DNA of 64,000 nucleotides from Streptomyces sp. ICBB 8177. Its GTDB lineage: Bacteria; Actinomycetota; Actinomycetes; Streptomycetales; Streptomycetaceae. This document shows positions 43,809-54,012 of this stretch, piece after piece. Made by a program: the position numbers and the translations under genes. The stretch is from contig NZ_NSKH01000018.1 of the NCBI RefSeq assembly GCF_003144095.1, positions 1,712,183 to 1,776,182 of the forward strand. The letters run 5' to 3'. The notes beneath the pieces are model-generated. The model saw only the letters and a program-made list of their open reading frames with translations. It had not been told where the DNA came from and did no database searches. Every line of letters starts with the position of its first letter. The stretch's first letter is position 1.

Positions 43809-44459
43809 ATGAGCACCATTGACATCCTTTCGCCGGCCGGCGACAAGGCCGGGACCGTCGAGCTCCCCGCGGAGATCTTCGACGCGAAGGTCAGCGTTCC
43901 GCTGATCCACCAGGTCGTCGTCGCCCAGCTGGCCGCTGCCCGTCAGGGCACGCACAAGACCAAGACCCGTGGCGAGGTCCGCGGCGGTGGCAAGAAGCCG
44001 TACCGCCAGAAGGGCACCGGCCGCGCCCGTCAGGGCTCGACCCGCGCGCCGCAGTTCGCCGGTGGTGGCGTCGTGCACGGTCCCGTGCCGCGTGACTACT
44101 CGCAGCGGACCCCCAAGAAGATGATCAAGGCCGCCCTGCGTGGCGCCCTGACCGACCGCGCGCGTCACAGCCGCATCCACGTCGTGTCCGGCGTCGTCGA
44201 GGGTTCCGCCCCGTCGACCAAGGACGCCAAGGCGCTGCTGGGCAAGATCAGCGAGCGCAAGAACGTCCTGCTGGTCGTCGAGCGTGCCGACGAGCTGTCG
44301 TGGCTTTCCGCCCGCAACCTGCCCCAGGTCCACATCCTGGAGGCCGGTCAGCTGAACGCCTACGACGTGCTGGTCTCCGACGACGTGGTCTTCACCAAGG
44401 ACGCCTTCGACCGCTTCACCGGTGCCGGCGTTGCCGAGACCGAAGGGAGCGCCGCCTGA
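43809..44459 (+). CDS. rplD: 50S ribosomal protein L4
   Basis: 216 residues. Lines the exit tunnel; in E. coli it controls the S10 operon. The tunnel loop is [20 protein letters not shown] then [17 protein letters not shown]. Starts 8 bases after rplC with GAGGTAA, and its stop overlaps the rplW start (TGATG). Confidence 0.96.
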   Translation: MSTIDILSPAGDKAGTVELPAEIFDAKVSVPLIHQVVVAQLAAARQGTHKTKTRGEVRGGGKKPYRQKGTGRARQGSTRAPQFAGGGVVHGPVPRDYSQRTPKKMIKAALRGALTDRARHSRIHVVSGVVEGSAPSTKDAKALLGKISERKNVLLVVERADELSWLSARNLPQVHILEAGQLNAYDVLVSDDVVFTKDAFDRFTGAGVAETEGSAA

Positions 44460-44791
44460 TGAGCGAGGCGACTGCGACCACCGTCACCAGCAAGACCTTC
44501 ACGGACCCCCGTGACGTCCTGCTCAAGCCGGTGGTTTCCGAGAAGAGCTACGCGCTGCTCGACGAGAACAAGTACACCTTCGTCGTCGACCCGCGTGCCA
44601 ACAAGACCCAGATCAAGCAGGCCGTCGAGGCGGTCTTCTCGGTCAAGGTCACCGGGGTCAACACGATCAACCGCCAGGGCAAGCGCAAGCGCACCCGCAC
44701 CGGTTTCGGCAAGCGCAAGGACACCAAGCGCGCCATCGTGACCCTCGCCGAGGGCGACCGCATCGACATCTTCGGCGGCCCGGTCTCCTAA
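44459..44791 (+). CDS. rplW: 50S ribosomal protein L23
   Basis: 110 residues. Sits at the tunnel exit and binds SRP and trigger factor. [20 protein letters not shown] and [20 protein letters not shown] are typical. The ATG overlaps the rplD stop by one base. Confidence 0.96.
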   Translation: MSEATATTVTSKTFTDPRDVLLKPVVSEKSYALLDENKYTFVVDPRANKTQIKQAVEAVFSVKVTGVNTINRQGKRKRTRTGFGKRKDTKRAIVTLAEGDRIDIFGGPVS

Positions 44792-44838
44792 CGGGGATCG
44801 GAACGTCCAGAAGTCCGGAATCTTCCGAGGACTGAGAA

Positions 44839-45675
44839 ATGGGTATCCGCAAGTACAAGCCGACGACTCCTGGCCGTCGTGGCGCCAGCGTCGCCGACTT
44901 CGTCGAGATCACGCGGTCCACGCCGGAGAAGTCGCTGGTCCGCCCGCTGCACAGCAAGGGCGGCCGTAACAACGCCGGTCGTGTGACCGTCCGTCACCAG
45001 GGCGGCGGCCACAAGCGCGCCTTCCGTGTGATCGACTTCCGTCGTCACGACAAGGACGGTGTGCCGGCCAAGGTCGCGCACATCGAGTACGACCCGAACC
45101 GCACCGCCCGCATCGCGCTGCTGCACTACGCGGACGGCGAGAAGCGCTACATCCTGGCCCCGGCGAAGCTGGCCCAGGGTGACCGCGTGGAGAACGGCCC
45201 CGGCGCCGACATCAAGCCGGGCAACAACCTCCCGCTGCGCAACATCCCGGTCGGTACCACGATCCACGCGATCGAGCTCCGCCCGGGCGGCGGCGCCAAG
45301 ATGGCCCGTTCCGCGGGTGCGTCGGTGCAGCTGCTGGCGAAGGAGGGCTCCATGGCCACCCTTCGTATGCCGTCCGGCGAGGTTCGCATGGTCGACGTCC
45401 GCTGCCGCGCCACCGTTGGCGAGGTCGGCAACGCCGAGCAGTCGAACATCAACTGGGGCAAGGCCGGCCGCATGCGCTGGAAGGGCGTCCGCCCGACCGT
45501 TCGTGGTGTCGCGATGAACCCGGTTGACCACCCGCACGGTGGTGGTGAGGGCAAGACCTCCGGTGGTCGCCACCCGGTCAGCCCGTGGGGTCAGAAGGAA
45601 GGACGTACTCGCCGGCCGAAGAAGGCCAGCGACAAGCTCATCGTCCGCCGCCGCAAGACGAACAAGAAGCGCTAG
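44839..45675 (+). CDS. rplB: 50S ribosomal protein L2
   Basis: 278 residues. Needed for subunit joining and peptidyl transfer. [14 protein letters not shown] at the start, [20 protein letters not shown], and the signature region [20 protein letters not shown], which holds the conserved His, are present. Confidence 0.97.
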   Translation: MGIRKYKPTTPGRRGASVADFVEITRSTPEKSLVRPLHSKGGRNNAGRVTVRHQGGGHKRAFRVIDFRRHDKDGVPAKVAHIEYDPNRTARIALLHYADGEKRYILAPAKLAQGDRVENGPGADIKPGNNLPLRNIPVGTTIHAIELRPGGGAKMARSAGASVQLLAKEGSMATLRMPSGEVRMVDVRCRATVGEVGNAEQSNINWGKAGRMRWKGVRPTVRGVAMNPVDHPHGGGEGKTSGGRHPVSPWGQKEGRTRRPKKASDKLIVRRRKTNKKR

Positions 45676-45687
45676 GAGCGGGTTTAG

Positions 45688-45969
45688 ATGCCGCGCAGTC
45701 TCAAGAAGGGGCCCTTCGTCGACGACCACCTCATCAAGAAGGTGGATGTCCAGAACGAAGCCGGCACCAAGAACGTCATCAAGACCTGGTCCCGCCGCTC
45801 GATGATCGTCCCGGCCATGCTGGGCCACACGATCGCGGTGCACGACGGCCGCAAGCACGTCCCGGTGTTCGTCACCGAGTCGATGGTCGGCCACAAGCTC
45901 GGCGAGTTCGCGCCGACCCGCACCTTCCGCGGCCACGAGAAGGACGACCGCAAGTCGCGTCGTCGCTGA
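45688..45969 (+). CDS. rpsS: 30S ribosomal protein S19
   Basis: 93 residues. Contacts S13 in the 30S head. [19 protein letters not shown] and [20 protein letters not shown] are typical. Starts 12 bases after rplB with AGGAGCGGG upstream. Confidence 0.97.
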   Translation: MPRSLKKGPFVDDHLIKKVDVQNEAGTKNVIKTWSRRSMIVPAMLGHTIAVHDGRKHVPVFVTESMVGHKLGEFAPTRTFRGHEKDDRKSRRR

Positions 45970-46015
45970 TCTGCGGAGATAGCGAAGACCAATGACTGAC
46001 ACCGAAGGGACAACC

Positions 46016-46363
46016 ATGGAAGCCAGGGCCCAGGCGCGGTACATCCGCGTCACGCCCATGAAGGCCCGCCGGGTGGTGGACCTCATCCGTGGCATGAACG
46101 CCACGGAGGCTCAGGCGGTCCTGCGATTCGCTCCGCAGGCCGCGAGCGTGCCGGTGGGCAAGGTGCTGGACAGCGCCATCGCCAACGCCGCGCACAACTA
46201 CGACCACACCGACGCCGGTTCGCTGTACATCAGCGAGGCGTACGTGGACGAGGGTCCGACCCTGAAGCGGTTCCGGCCGCGCGCCCAGGGCCGTGCCTAC
46301 CGGATCCGTAAGCGGACCAGCCACATCACCGTGGTCGTCGCCAGCAAGGAAGGGACCCGGTAA
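46016..46363 (+). CDS. rplV: 50S ribosomal protein L22
   Basis: 115 residues. Tunnel protein near the macrolide site. [20 protein letters not shown], then the signature [20 protein letters not shown] and the beta hairpin. ATG 46016 has GAAGGGA upstream and fits the family start; ATG 45992 would add eight residues (MTDTEGTT). The stop shares its last base with the rpsC start. Confidence 0.92.
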   Translation: MEARAQARYIRVTPMKARRVVDLIRGMNATEAQAVLRFAPQAASVPVGKVLDSAIANAAHNYDHTDAGSLYISEAYVDEGPTLKRFRPRAQGRAYRIRKRTSHITVVVASKEGTR

Positions 46364-47199
46364 TGGGCCAGAAGGTTAACCCGCACGGGTTCCGGCTCGG
46401 CATCACCACGGACTTCAAGTCCCGTTGGTACGCCGACAAGCTGTACAAGGACTACGTCAAGGAAGACGTCGCCATCCGCCGGATGATGACGCAGGGCATG
46501 GAGCGGGCCGGCATCTCCAAGGTGGAGATCGAGCGCACCCGTGACCGCGTCCGCGTCGACATCCACACCGCCCGGCCGGGCATCGTCATCGGCCGTCGCG
46601 GCGCGGAGGCCGACCGCATCCGCGGCGACCTGGAGAAGCTGACCGGCAAGCAGGTCCAGCTGAACATCCTCGAGGTCAAGAACCCGGAGACCGACGCTCA
46701 GCTGGTGGCCCAGGCCGTCGCCGAGCAGCTGGCCTCCCGCGTCTCCTTCCGCCGTGCCATGCGCAAGAGCATGCAGGGCACCATGAAGGCCGGCGCCAAG
46801 GGCATCAAGATCCAGTGCGGTGGCCGTCTCGGCGGCGCCGAGATGTCCCGCTCGGAGTTCTACCGCGAGGGCCGGGTTCCGCTGCACACGCTGCGGGCCA
46901 ACGTGGACTACGGCTTCTTCGAGGCCAAGACCACCTTCGGCCGCATCGGCGTGAAGGTGTGGATCTACAAGGGCGACGTGAAGAACATCGCCGAGGTCCG
47001 CGCCGAAGGCGCCGCCGCCCGCGCGGGCAACCGCCCGTCGCGCGGTCCCGGTGGCAGTGACCGTCCGCAGCGCCGCGGTGGCGAGCGCGGCGGCCGTGGC
47101 CGCAGGCCGCAGCAGTCCGGTGAGGCCCAGGCTCCCAAGGCCGAGGCTCCCGCCGCCGCTGAGGCCCCGGCCCCGGAGACCACCGGAACGGAGGCCTGA
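46363..47199 (+). CDS. rpsC: 30S ribosomal protein S3
   Basis: 278 residues. Forms the mRNA entry site. KH domain with [20 protein letters not shown], then the S3 C-terminal domain with [20 protein letters not shown]. The last ~60 residues are a Gly/Arg- then Pro/Ala-rich tail common in actinobacteria. Start overlaps rplV by one base. Confidence 0.96.
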   Translation: MGQKVNPHGFRLGITTDFKSRWYADKLYKDYVKEDVAIRRMMTQGMERAGISKVEIERTRDRVRVDIHTARPGIVIGRRGAEADRIRGDLEKLTGKQVQLNILEVKNPETDAQLVAQAVAEQLASRVSFRRAMRKSMQGTMKAGAKGIKIQCGGRLGGAEMSRSEFYREGRVPLHTLRANVDYGFFEAKTTFGRIGVKVWIYKGDVKNIAEVRAEGAAARAGNRPSRGPGGSDRPQRRGGERGGRGRRPQQSGEAQAPKAEAPAAAEAPAPETTGTEA

Positions 47200-47204
47200 C
47201 CCCC

Positions 47205-47624
47205 ATGCTGATCCCCCGTAGGGTCAAGCACCGCAAGCAGCACCACCCGAAGCGCGACGGCATGGCCAAGGGCGGCACCGAGCTGGCGTTCGGTGAGTAC
47301 GGCATCCAGGCCGTCACCCCGGCCTACGTGACGAACCGGCAGATCGAGTCCGCTCGTATCGCCATCACCCGTCACATCCGCCGTGGCGGCAAGGTGTGGA
47401 TCAACATCTACCCGGACCGTCCGCTGACCAAGAAGCCGGCCGAGACCCGCATGGGTTCCGGTAAGGGCTCTCCCGAGTGGTGGGTCGCGAACGTCAAGCC
47501 CGGTCGGGTGATGTTCGAGCTGTCTTTCCCGAACGAGAAGGTTGCGAAGGAGGCGCTGACCCGCGCCGCCCACAAGCTTCCGATGAAGTGCCGGATCGTC
47601 CGGCGCGAGGCAGGTGAGTCGTGA
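47205..47624 (+). CDS. rplP: 50S ribosomal protein L16
   Basis: 139 residues. Late assembly protein near the A site. [20 protein letters not shown] at the start and [20 protein letters not shown] are diagnostic. Overlaps the rpmC start (TGATG). Confidence 0.97.
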   Translation: MLIPRRVKHRKQHHPKRDGMAKGGTELAFGEYGIQAVTPAYVTNRQIESARIAITRHIRRGGKVWINIYPDRPLTKKPAETRMGSGKGSPEWWVANVKPGRVMFELSFPNEKVAKEALTRAAHKLPMKCRIVRREAGES

Positions 47625-47848
47625 TGGCGGCCGGTACCAAGGCGTCCGAGCTGCGCGAGCTGAACAACGAGGATCTCCTCGGCAAGCTCCGTGAGGCGAA
47701 GGAGGAGCTGTTCAACCTCCGCTTCCAGGCGGCCACGGGACAGCTCGAGAACAACACCCGTCTCAAGGTTGTCCGCAAGGACATCGCCCGGATCTACACC
47801 CTCATGCGTGAGCGTGAGCTCGGCATCGAGACGGTGGAGAGCGCCTGA
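47624..47848 (+). CDS. rpmC: 50S ribosomal protein L29
   Basis: 74 residues. Tunnel exit protein next to L23. A coiled-coil-like hairpin: [15 protein letters not shown]-type part ([20 protein letters not shown]) and [23 protein letters not shown] 47624 overlaps the rplP stop by one base; GTG 47621 is the alternative. Confidence 0.95.
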   Translation: MAAGTKASELRELNNEDLLGKLREAKEELFNLRFQAATGQLENNTRLKVVRKDIARIYTLMRERELGIETVESA

Positions 47849-48129
47849 TGAGCGAGAAGAATGTGACTGAGACGAACGACCGCGGCTTCCGCAAGACCCG
47901 CGAGGGCCTTGTCGTCAGCGACAAGATGGACAAGACCGTCGTCGTCGCCGTTGAGGACCGCGTCAAGCACGCGCTGTACGGCAAGGTCATCCGCCGTACC
48001 AACAAGCTCAAGGCGCACGACGAGCAGAACGCCGCCGGTATCGGTGACCGCGTCCTCCTGATGGAGACCCGGCCGCTGTCCGCGACCAAGCGCTGGCGCG
48101 TCGTCGAGATCCTCGAGAAGGCCAAGTAA
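47848..48129 (+). CDS. rpsQ: 30S ribosomal protein S17
   Basis: 93 residues. Early 16S rRNA 5'-domain binder. [20 protein letters not shown] and [20 protein letters not shown] are typical. Its ATG overlaps the rpmC stop. It is the last gene of the S10 group; a 100-base gap with two hairpins follows. Confidence 0.96.
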   Translation: MSEKNVTETNDRGFRKTREGLVVSDKMDKTVVVAVEDRVKHALYGKVIRRTNKLKAHDEQNAAGIGDRVLLMETRPLSATKRWRVVEILEKAK

Positions 48130-48131
48130 TC

Positions 48132-48194
48132 CCTGAGGGGCCTCCCTCAGGACCGTTCCGTCAGGCTCGGTCGGGGGCCGCGCAAGCGGCCCCC
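48132..48194 (+). terminator. Two hairpins at the S10/spc boundary
   Basis: CCTGAGGG (48132-48139) pairs with 48144-48151. Then GGGGGCCGC (48173-48181) pairs with 48186-48194 around a GCAA loop (a GNRA tetraloop). No T-run follows, so partial attenuation or RNA processing between rpsQ and rplN is more likely than a full stop. Confidence 0.55.
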
Positions 48195-48229
48195 GCACCG
48201 GGAACCGACGCGACAATCAGGAGATAGAC

Positions 48230-48598
48230 GTGATCCAGCAGGAGTCGCGACTGCGTGTCGCCGACAACACTGGTGCCAAGGAGATCCTTTGCATCCGTGT
48301 TCTCGGTGGCTCCGGTCGCCGCTACGCGGGAATCGGTGACGTCATCGTCGCCACCGTCAAGGACGCGATCCCCGGTGGCAACGTGAAGAAGGGCGAGGTC
48401 GTCAAGGCGGTCATCGTCCGCACCGTCAAGGAGCGGCGCCGTCCCGACGGCTCGTACATCCGGTTCGACGAGAACGCCGCGGTCATCCTCAAGAACGACG
48501 GTGACCCCCGCGGCACCCGTATCTTCGGGCCCGTCGGGCGCGAGCTGCGTGAGAAGCGGTTCATGAAGATCGTTTCTCTCGCGCCGGAGGTGCTGTAA
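48230..48598 (+). CDS. rplN: 50S ribosomal protein L14
   Basis: 122 residues. Interface protein that forms intersubunit bridges. [20 protein letters not shown] and [20 protein letters not shown] are diagnostic. GTG start with AGGAGAT upstream. First gene of the spc group. Confidence 0.97.
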   Translation: MIQQESRLRVADNTGAKEILCIRVLGGSGRRYAGIGDVIVATVKDAIPGGNVKKGEVVKAVIVRTVKERRRPDGSYIRFDENAAVILKNDGDPRGTRIFGPVGRELREKRFMKIVSLAPEVL

Positions 48599-48601
48599 CC
48601 G

Positions 48602-48925
48602 ATGAAGATCAAGAAGGGCGACCTGGTCCAGGTCATCACCGGCAAGGACAAGGGCAAGCAGGGCAAGGTCATCCAGGCCTTCCCCCGCGAGGACCGTGTC
48701 CTGGTCGAGGGTGTCAACCGGGTCAAGAAGCACACCAAGGTCGGCCAGACCGCGCGTGGGTCGAAGACCGGCGGCATCGTGACCACCGAGGCCCCCATCC
48801 ACGTCAGCAACGTGCAGCTCGTCGTGGAGAAGGACGGCAAGAAGGTCGTCACCCGCGTCGGCTTCCGCTTCGACGAGGACGGCAACAAGATCCGCGTTGC
48901 CAAGCGGACCGGTGAGGACATCTGA
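48602..48925 (+). CDS. rplX: 50S ribosomal protein L24
   Basis: 107 residues. Assembly initiator protein. The KOW motif is [20 protein letters not shown], then [13 protein letters not shown]. Starts 3 bases after rplN; its stop shares a base with the rplE start. Confidence 0.97.
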   Translation: MKIKKGDLVQVITGKDKGKQGKVIQAFPREDRVLVEGVNRVKKHTKVGQTARGSKTGGIVTTEAPIHVSNVQLVVEKDGKKVVTRVGFRFDEDGNKIRVAKRTGEDI

Positions 48926-49488
48926 TGACTGCCACCACTGCTACGTCCCCGCGCCTGAAGCAGCGCTACCGCGACGAGATCGCGGGCAAGATGCGTGACG
49001 AGTTCAACTACGAGAACGTCATGCAGATCCCGGGTCTCACCAAGATCGTGGTCAACATGGGTGTGGGCGACGCCGCCCGCGACTCCAAGCTGATCGAGGG
49101 CGCCATCCGCGACCTCGCCACGATCACCGGTCAGAAGCCGGCCGTCACCAAGGCCCGCAAGTCCATCGCGCAGTTCAAGCTGCGTGAGGGTCAGCCGATC
49201 GGTGCCCACGTCACCCTCCGCGGTGACCGCATGTGGGAGTTCCTGGACCGCCTGCTGTCGCTCGCGCTCCCGCGTATCCGCGACTTCCGCGGTCTGTCGC
49301 CGAAGCAGTTCGACGGCCGGGGCAACTACACCTTCGGTCTCACGGAGCAGGTCATGTTCCACGAGATCGACCAGGACAAGATCGACCGCGTCCGGGGTAT
49401 GGACATCACCGTGGTCACCACGGCGACCAACGACGACGAGGGCCGTGCCCTGCTGCGTCACCTCGGCTTCCCGTTCAAGGAGGCGTGA
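48925..49488 (+). CDS. rplE: 50S ribosomal protein L5
   Basis: 187 residues. Binds 5S rRNA and contacts the P-site t[23 protein letters not shown] and [20 protein letters not shown] are typical. The ATG overlaps the rplX stop (TGATG). Confidence 0.97.
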   Translation: MTATTATSPRLKQRYRDEIAGKMRDEFNYENVMQIPGLTKIVVNMGVGDAARDSKLIEGAIRDLATITGQKPAVTKARKSIAQFKLREGQPIGAHVTLRGDRMWEFLDRLLSLALPRIRDFRGLSPKQFDGRGNYTFGLTEQVMFHEIDQDKIDRVRGMDITVVTTATNDDEGRALLRHLGFPFKEA

Positions 49489-49491
49489 GCC

Positions 49492-49677
49492 GTGGCGAAG
49501 AAGGCTCTCATTGCCAAGGCCGCTCGCAAGCCCAAGTTCGGCGTGCGCGCGTACACCCGCTGCCAGCGCTGCGGTCGTCCGCACTCCGTCTACCGCAAGT
49601 TCGGCCTGTGCCGCGTGTGCCTTCGTGAGATGGCTCACCGCGGCGAGCTGCCGGGCGTGACCAAGAGCTCCTGGTAG
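49492..49677 (+). CDS. rpsN: 30S ribosomal protein S14, zinc type
   Basis: 61 residues, the short zinc-containing form of S14 (type Z). The zinc pairs are CQRC and [24 protein letters not shown] starts the protein. GTG start 3 bases after rplE. Confidence 0.97.
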   Translation: MAKKALIAKAARKPKFGVRAYTRCQRCGRPHSVYRKFGLCRVCLREMAHRGELPGVTKSSW

Positions 49678-49884
49678 TCCCCTCGTTGGGACGCCAGGGC
49701 TCTCGGTAAGCAAATGGATGGCGAGCGCCCCGCCCGTACTGCCGTAAGGTAGAGGGGTTGGGCGCCCGCCGCCCATGACCGTCTTACTACGCCGAAGGTC
49801 CCCGCGCCCACCCGTCCCCAGCAGTTGGCTGGGGGAGAGGGACGCGCATACAGGAAACCGCGGCGAGAGAGGCCACAGGCCATC
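49678..49884. promoter_or_regulatory. rpsN-rpsH gap with possible internal promoter
   Basis: 207 bases, long for a gap inside the spc cluster. TAAGGT at 49745-49750, in GCCGTAAGGTAGAGGGG, resembles a -10, and the same GTAAGGT context precedes tuf and secY. Pairing of GTCCCCAGC with GCTGGGGGA-like bases near 49815-49836 gives a small hairpin. Confidence 0.4.
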
Positions 49885-50283
49885 ATGACCATGACCGACC
49901 CCATCGCAGACATGCTCACGCGTCTGCGGAACGCGAACTCGGCCTACCACGACGACGTCGTGATGCCGTTCAGCAAGATCAAGTCGCACATCGCGGAGAT
50001 CCTCCAGCAGGAGGGCTACATCACCGGCTGGAAGGTCGAGGACGCCGAGGTCGGCAAGAACCTCATCCTCGACCTGAAGTTCGGCCCGAACCGCGAGCGC
50101 TCGATCGCCGGCATCAAGCGGATCAGCAAGCCGGGTCTGCGGGTCTACGCAAAGTCCACCAACCTGCCGAAGGTGCTCGGCGGCCTGGGCGTGGCGATCA
50201 TCTCCACGTCGCAGGGTCTGCTCACCGGCCAGCAGGCCGCCAAGAAGGGCGTAGGCGGGGAAGTCCTCGCTTACGTCTGGTAA
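49885..50283 (+). CDS. rpsH: 30S ribosomal protein S8
   Basis: 132 residues. Central-domain 16S binder; in E. coli it represses the spc operon. [20 protein letters not shown] and the C-terminal [16 protein letters not shown] are diagnostic. ATG 49885 fits the family start; an open frame back to 49825 is leader. Confidence 0.97.
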   Translation: MTMTDPIADMLTRLRNANSAYHDDVVMPFSKIKSHIAEILQQEGYITGWKVEDAEVGKNLILDLKFGPNRERSIAGIKRISKPGLRVYAKSTNLPKVLGGLGVAIISTSQGLLTGQQAAKKGVGGEVLAYVW

Positions 50284-50305
50284 CTCGGGAAACGGAGGTT
50301 TAGCC

Positions 50306-50845
50306 ATGTCGCGTATTGGACGGCTGCCCATCCCGGTTCCCGCCGGCGTGGACGTCACCATCGATGGCCGCACGGTCCAGGTGAAGGGTCCCAAGGGCTC
50401 CCTCTCCCACACCGTGGCCGCGCCCATCGAGATCGCCAAGGGCGAGGACGGCACCCTCGTGGTGTCCCGCCCGAATGATGAGCGTCAGTCGAAGGCCCTG
50501 CACGGCCTGTCGCGCACGCTGGTGGCGAACATGATCACCGGCGTGACCGCGGGCTACAGCAAGGCGCTCGAAATCAGCGGTGTCGGTTACCGCGTCCAGG
50601 CGAAGGGCTCCAACCTGGAGTTCTCCCTGGGGTACAGCCACCCGATCCTCGTCGAGGCCCCCGAGGGCATCTCCTTCAAGGTCGAGTCGCCCACCAAGCT
50701 CAGCGTCGAGGGCATCGACAAGCAGAAGGTCGGCGAGGTCGCCGCGAACATCCGCAAGCTGCGCAAGCCCGACCCCTACAAGGCCAAGGGCGTGAAGTAC
50801 GCGGGCGAGGTCATCCGCCGCAAGGTCGGAAAGGCTGGTAAGTAA
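50306..50845 (+). CDS. rplF: 50S ribosomal protein L6
   Basis: 179 residues. Near the factor-binding site. [20 protein letters not shown] and the signature [20 protein letters not shown] are present. GGAGG lies 8 bases before the ATG. Confidence 0.97.
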   Translation: MSRIGRLPIPVPAGVDVTIDGRTVQVKGPKGSLSHTVAAPIEIAKGEDGTLVVSRPNDERQSKALHGLSRTLVANMITGVTAGYSKALEISGVGYRVQAKGSNLEFSLGYSHPILVEAPEGISFKVESPTKLSVEGIDKQKVGEVAANIRKLRKPDPYKAKGVKYAGEVIRRKVGKAGK

Positions 50846-50848
50846 GCC

Positions 50849-51232
50849 ATGGCATACGGTGTCAAGATTGCCAAGGGCAACGCGTACAAGGGCGCCGCGC
50901 GCAAGCGCCGCCACATCCGCGTGCGCAAGCACGTGCACGGTTCCGTCGAGCGTCCGCGCCTCGTGGTGACCCGGTCCAACCGGGGCATCGTCGCGCAGGT
51001 CATCGACGACAACGCGGGTCACACGCTCGCCTCGGCCTCCACGCTGGACGCCTCCATCCGTGGTGGCGAGGGCGACAAGAGCGCCAAGGCGAAGCTGGTC
51101 GGCGCGCTCGTGGCCGAGCGTGCGAAGGCCGCGGGCATCGAGGCGGTCGTGTTCGACCGCGGTGGCAACCGGTACGCCGGTCGCATCGCCGCGCTGGCCG
51201 ACGCCGCCCGCGAGGCCGGGCTCAAGTTCTGA
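50849..51232 (+). CDS. rplR: 50S ribosomal protein L18
   Basis: 127 residues. Binds 5S rRNA with L5. [20 protein letters not shown] and [20 protein letters not shown] are typical. Starts 3 bases after rplF. Confidence 0.97.
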   Translation: MAYGVKIAKGNAYKGAARKRRHIRVRKHVHGSVERPRLVVTRSNRGIVAQVIDDNAGHTLASASTLDASIRGGEGDKSAKAKLVGALVAERAKAAGIEAVVFDRGGNRYAGRIAALADAAREAGLKF

Positions 51233-51275
51233 GCCGCTCCGTAGCTAGCGGAAGCAACGAAGAGAGGTAATTCCA

Positions 51276-51881
51276 ATGGCTGGACCCCAGCGCCGCGGAA
51301 GCGGTGCCGGTGGCGGCGAGCGGCGGGACCGGAAGGACCGGCGCGACGGCGGCGCCGCGGCTGAGAAGACCGCGTACGTCGAGCGCGTCGTCGCGATCAA
51401 CCGCGTCGCCAAGGTTGTCAAGGGTGGTCGTCGTTTCAGCTTCACCGCGCTGGTCGTGGTGGGCGACGGTGACGGTCAGGTCGGTGTCGGCTACGGCAAG
51501 GCGAAGGAGGTGCCGGCCGCCATCGCCAAGGGTGTCGAGGAGGCCAAGAAGCACTTCTTCCGCGTCCCCCGTATCCAGGGCACCATCCCGCACCCGATCC
51601 AGGGCGAGAAGGCGGCCGGTGTCGTGCTGCTCAAGCCGGCGTCCCCCGGTACCGGTGTGATCGCCGGTGGCCCGGTGCGCGCCGTGCTCGAGTGCGCCGG
51701 CATCCACGACGTCCTCAGCAAGTCGCTCGGTTCGTCGAACCCGATCAACATCGTGCACGCCACGGTGGCCGCGCTCCAGGGCCTTCAGCGGCCCGAGGAG
51801 ATCGCCGCCCGCCGCGGTCTGCCGCTGGAGGACGTGGCTCCCGCCGCTCTGCTGCGGGCGCGTGCAGGGGCGGGTGTCTGA
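51276..51881 (+). CDS. rpsE: 30S ribosomal protein S5
   Basis: 201 residues. Decoding accuracy and mRNA entry. A basic Gly-rich N-terminus, the spectinomycin loop [20 protein letters not shown], and ARAGAGV end are seen. AGAGAGGTAA lies upstream of the ATG. Confidence 0.97.
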   Translation: MAGPQRRGSGAGGGERRDRKDRRDGGAAAEKTAYVERVVAINRVAKVVKGGRRFSFTALVVVGDGDGQVGVGYGKAKEVPAAIAKGVEEAKKHFFRVPRIQGTIPHPIQGEKAAGVVLLKPASPGTGVIAGGPVRAVLECAGIHDVLSKSLGSSNPINIVHATVAALQGLQRPEEIAARRGLPLEDVAPAALLRARAGAGV

Positions 51882-51883
51882 TC

Positions 51884-52066
51884 ATGGCCCGTCTGAAGAT
51901 CACGCAGACCAAGTCCTACATCGGTAGCAAGCAGAACCACCGTGACACCCTGCGTTCGCTCGGGCTCAAGCGCCTGCACGACGTGGTCGTCAAGGAGGAC
52001 CGCCCGGAGATCCGCGGCATGGCGCACACCGTGCGTCACCTCGTCACGGTCGAGGAGGTGGACTGA
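51884..52066 (+). CDS. rpmD: 50S ribosomal protein L30
   Basis: 60 residues. [20 protein letters not shown] then [20 protein letters not shown] are diagnostic. It starts 2 bases after rpsE and is followed at 1 base by rplO. Confidence 0.96.
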   Translation: MARLKITQTKSYIGSKQNHRDTLRSLGLKRLHDVVVKEDRPEIRGMAHTVRHLVTVEEVD

Positions 52067-52067
52067 C

Positions 52068-52526
52068 ATGTCGCAGGAATCCAAGCCGCTGAAGGTCCAC
52101 AACCTCCGTCCGGCTCCCGGCGCCAAGACCGCCAAGACCCGCGTGGGTCGTGGTGAGGCGTCGAAGGGCAAGACGGCCGGTCGTGGTACCAAGGGCACGA
52201 AGGCCCGCTACCAGGTTCCGGAGCGCTTCGAGGGCGGGCAGATGCCCCTCCATATGCGCCTCCCGAAGCTGAAGGGCTTCAAGAACCCCGCCCACAAGCA
52301 GTTCCAGGTCGTCAACCTGGACAAGCTGGCCGAGCTCTACCCGCAGGGTGGCGAGGTCACGGTGGCCGACCTGGTCGCCAAGGGCGCCGTTCGCAAGAAC
52401 GAGCTCGTCAAGGTGCTCGGCTCCGGCGAGGTCTCGGTGGCGCTGACGGTGACGGTCGACGCCGTCTCCGGCTCCGCCAAGGAGAAGATCGCCGCTGCCG
52501 GCGGCACCGTCACCGAGCTGCTGTAA
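52068..52526 (+). CDS. rplO: 50S ribosomal protein L15
   Basis: 152 residues. Late 50S assembly. A basic Gly-rich start ([20 protein letters not shown]), [19 protein letters not shown] and a C-terminal beta domain. CGAGGAGGTGG lies just upstream. Confidence 0.97.
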   Translation: MSQESKPLKVHNLRPAPGAKTAKTRVGRGEASKGKTAGRGTKGTKARYQVPERFEGGQMPLHMRLPKLKGFKNPAHKQFQVVNLDKLAELYPQGGEVTVADLVAKGAVRKNELVKVLGSGEVSVALTVTVDAVSGSAKEKIAAAGGTVTELL

Positions 52527-52695
52527 GGCTCGTTGACCTGTAGTACGGCCTACCGGGGGTGTCCCAGATTCGGGGCATCCCCGGTTGGTCATTCCTAGGG
52601 GTACTCCGTCGCCGGTAAGGTGGCGAGGACCGTATAACCAGCCACCCTCACGACCGACCCTTCCGCGCGGCGCCGCGGGGGGCGCAGGAGGCACC
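52527..52695. promoter_or_regulatory. rplO-secY gap with possible promoter
   Basis: 169 bases. TAAGGT at 52616-52621 in GCCGGTAAGGTGGCGAGG resembles a -10 and matches similar boxes before tuf and rpsH. GGGGTGTCCC..GGGGCATCCCC around 52556-52582 can form a small hairpin that may separate rplO from secY. Confidence 0.4.
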
Positions 52696-54012
52696 GTGCT
52701 CACCGCGTTCGCCCGGGCGTTCAGGACGCCCGACCTGCGCAAGAAGCTGCTGTTCACCTTGGGCATCCTGGTGCTGTTCCGGCTCGGCGCCACCGTGCCG
52801 ATCCCCGGCGTGGACTACGCGAACGTCAACCAGTGCATCAAGGAAGCCGGCGGCAACGGCGGCCTCTTCGGCATGATCAACATGTTCAGCGGCGGCGCGC
52901 TGCTCCAGCTGACGATCTTCGCGCTCGGCATCATGCCGTACATCACGGCGAGCATCATCCTCCAGCTGCTCACCGTGGTCATCCCACGCCTGGAGGCCCT
53001 CAAGAAGGAGGGCCAGGCCGGCACCACGAAGATCACCCAGTACACCCGGTACCTGACGCTGGCGCTCGCCATCCTCCAGGGCACCGGCCTGGTGGCCACC
53101 GCCCAGAGCGGCACGCTCTTCCGCACCTGCCAGGTCGGCAACCAGATCATCCCGGACACCTCGATCTTCCGCACCGCCGTCATGGTGATCACCATGACCG
53201 CCGGCACCGTGATGATCATGTGGCTGGGCGAGCTGATCACCGACCGCGGCATCGGCAACGGCATGTCGATCCTGATGTTCACCTCGATCGCGGCCGGCTT
53301 CCCCGGCTCGCTGTGGGCGATCAAGCAGTCGGGCAAGATCCTCGGCGGCTGGGGCGAGTTCTTCGGCGTGATCGTCGTCGGCCTGGCCATCGTCTGCCTG
53401 GTCGTCTTCGTCGAGCAGGCGCAGCGCAGGGTGCCGGTGCAGTACGCGAAGCGCATGATCGGCCGCCGTTCCTACGGCGGGACCTCGACGTACATCCCGC
53501 TCAAGGTCAACCAGGCGGGTGTGATTCCCGTCATCTTCGCGTCGTCGCTGCTCTACATTCCGGCGCTGATCGTGCAGTTCAGCGGTAACACCACGTCCGG
53601 ATGGGCCCAGTGGATCAGCACGAATCTCACCAAGGGTGACCACCCGGTCTACCTCGCCCTGTACTTCCTGCTCATTGTTTTCTTCGCCTTCTTCTACGTG
53701 GCCATTTCCTTCAACCCCGAAGAAGTTGCCGACAACATGAAGAAGTATGGTGGGTTCATCCCGGGCATCCGGGCGGGACGACCCACGGCGGAGTACCTGG
53801 GCTACGTGCTCAACCGGATCACCTGGCCGGGTTCGCTGTACCTGGGTCTGATCGCCCTTGTGCCCACGGTGGCGATCGCGCTGTTCAACGGAAGCCAGAA
53901 CTTCCCGTTCGGCGGCACGAGCATTCTCATCATCGTGGGCGTCGGTCTGGAGACCGTGAAGCAGATCGAGAGCCAGCTTCAGCAGCGTAACTACGAAGGG
54001 TTCCTCCGCTGA
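52696..54012 (+). CDS. secY: Preprotein translocase subunit SecY
   Basis: 438 residues with ten membrane helices, the protein channel of the Sec system. FRLGATVPIPGVDY near the plug, SGGALLQLTIFALGIMPYIT in helix 2, and the C-terminal part with ENMKKYGGFIPGIRAGRPT-like motif (NMKKYGGFIPGIRAGRPTAE). GTG 52696 has AGGAGG 4 bases upstream; a frame from 52585 is not needed. Its stop overlaps the adk start. Confidence 0.97.
   Translation: MLTAFARAFRTPDLRKKLLFTLGILVLFRLGATVPIPGVDYANVNQCIKEAGGNGGLFGMINMFSGGALLQLTIFALGIMPYITASIILQLLTVVIPRLEALKKEGQAGTTKITQYTRYLTLALAILQGTGLVATAQSGTLFRTCQVGNQIIPDTSIFRTAVMVITMTAGTVMIMWLGELITDRGIGNGMSILMFTSIAAGFPGSLWAIKQSGKILGGWGEFFGVIVVGLAIVCLVVFVEQAQRRVPVQYAKRMIGRRSYGGTSTYIPLKVNQAGVIPVIFASSLLYIPALIVQFSGNTTSGWAQWISTNLTKGDHPVYLALYFLLIVFFAFFYVAISFNPEEVADNMKKYGGFIPGIRAGRPTAEYLGYVLNRITWPGSLYLGLIALVPTVAIALFNGSQNFPFGGTSILIIVGVGLETVKQIESQLQQRNYEGFLR

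Noticed and set aside
48322-50454. 710-aa minus-strand frame across rplX-rpsH
   Set aside because: Antisense to certain ribosomal protein genes.
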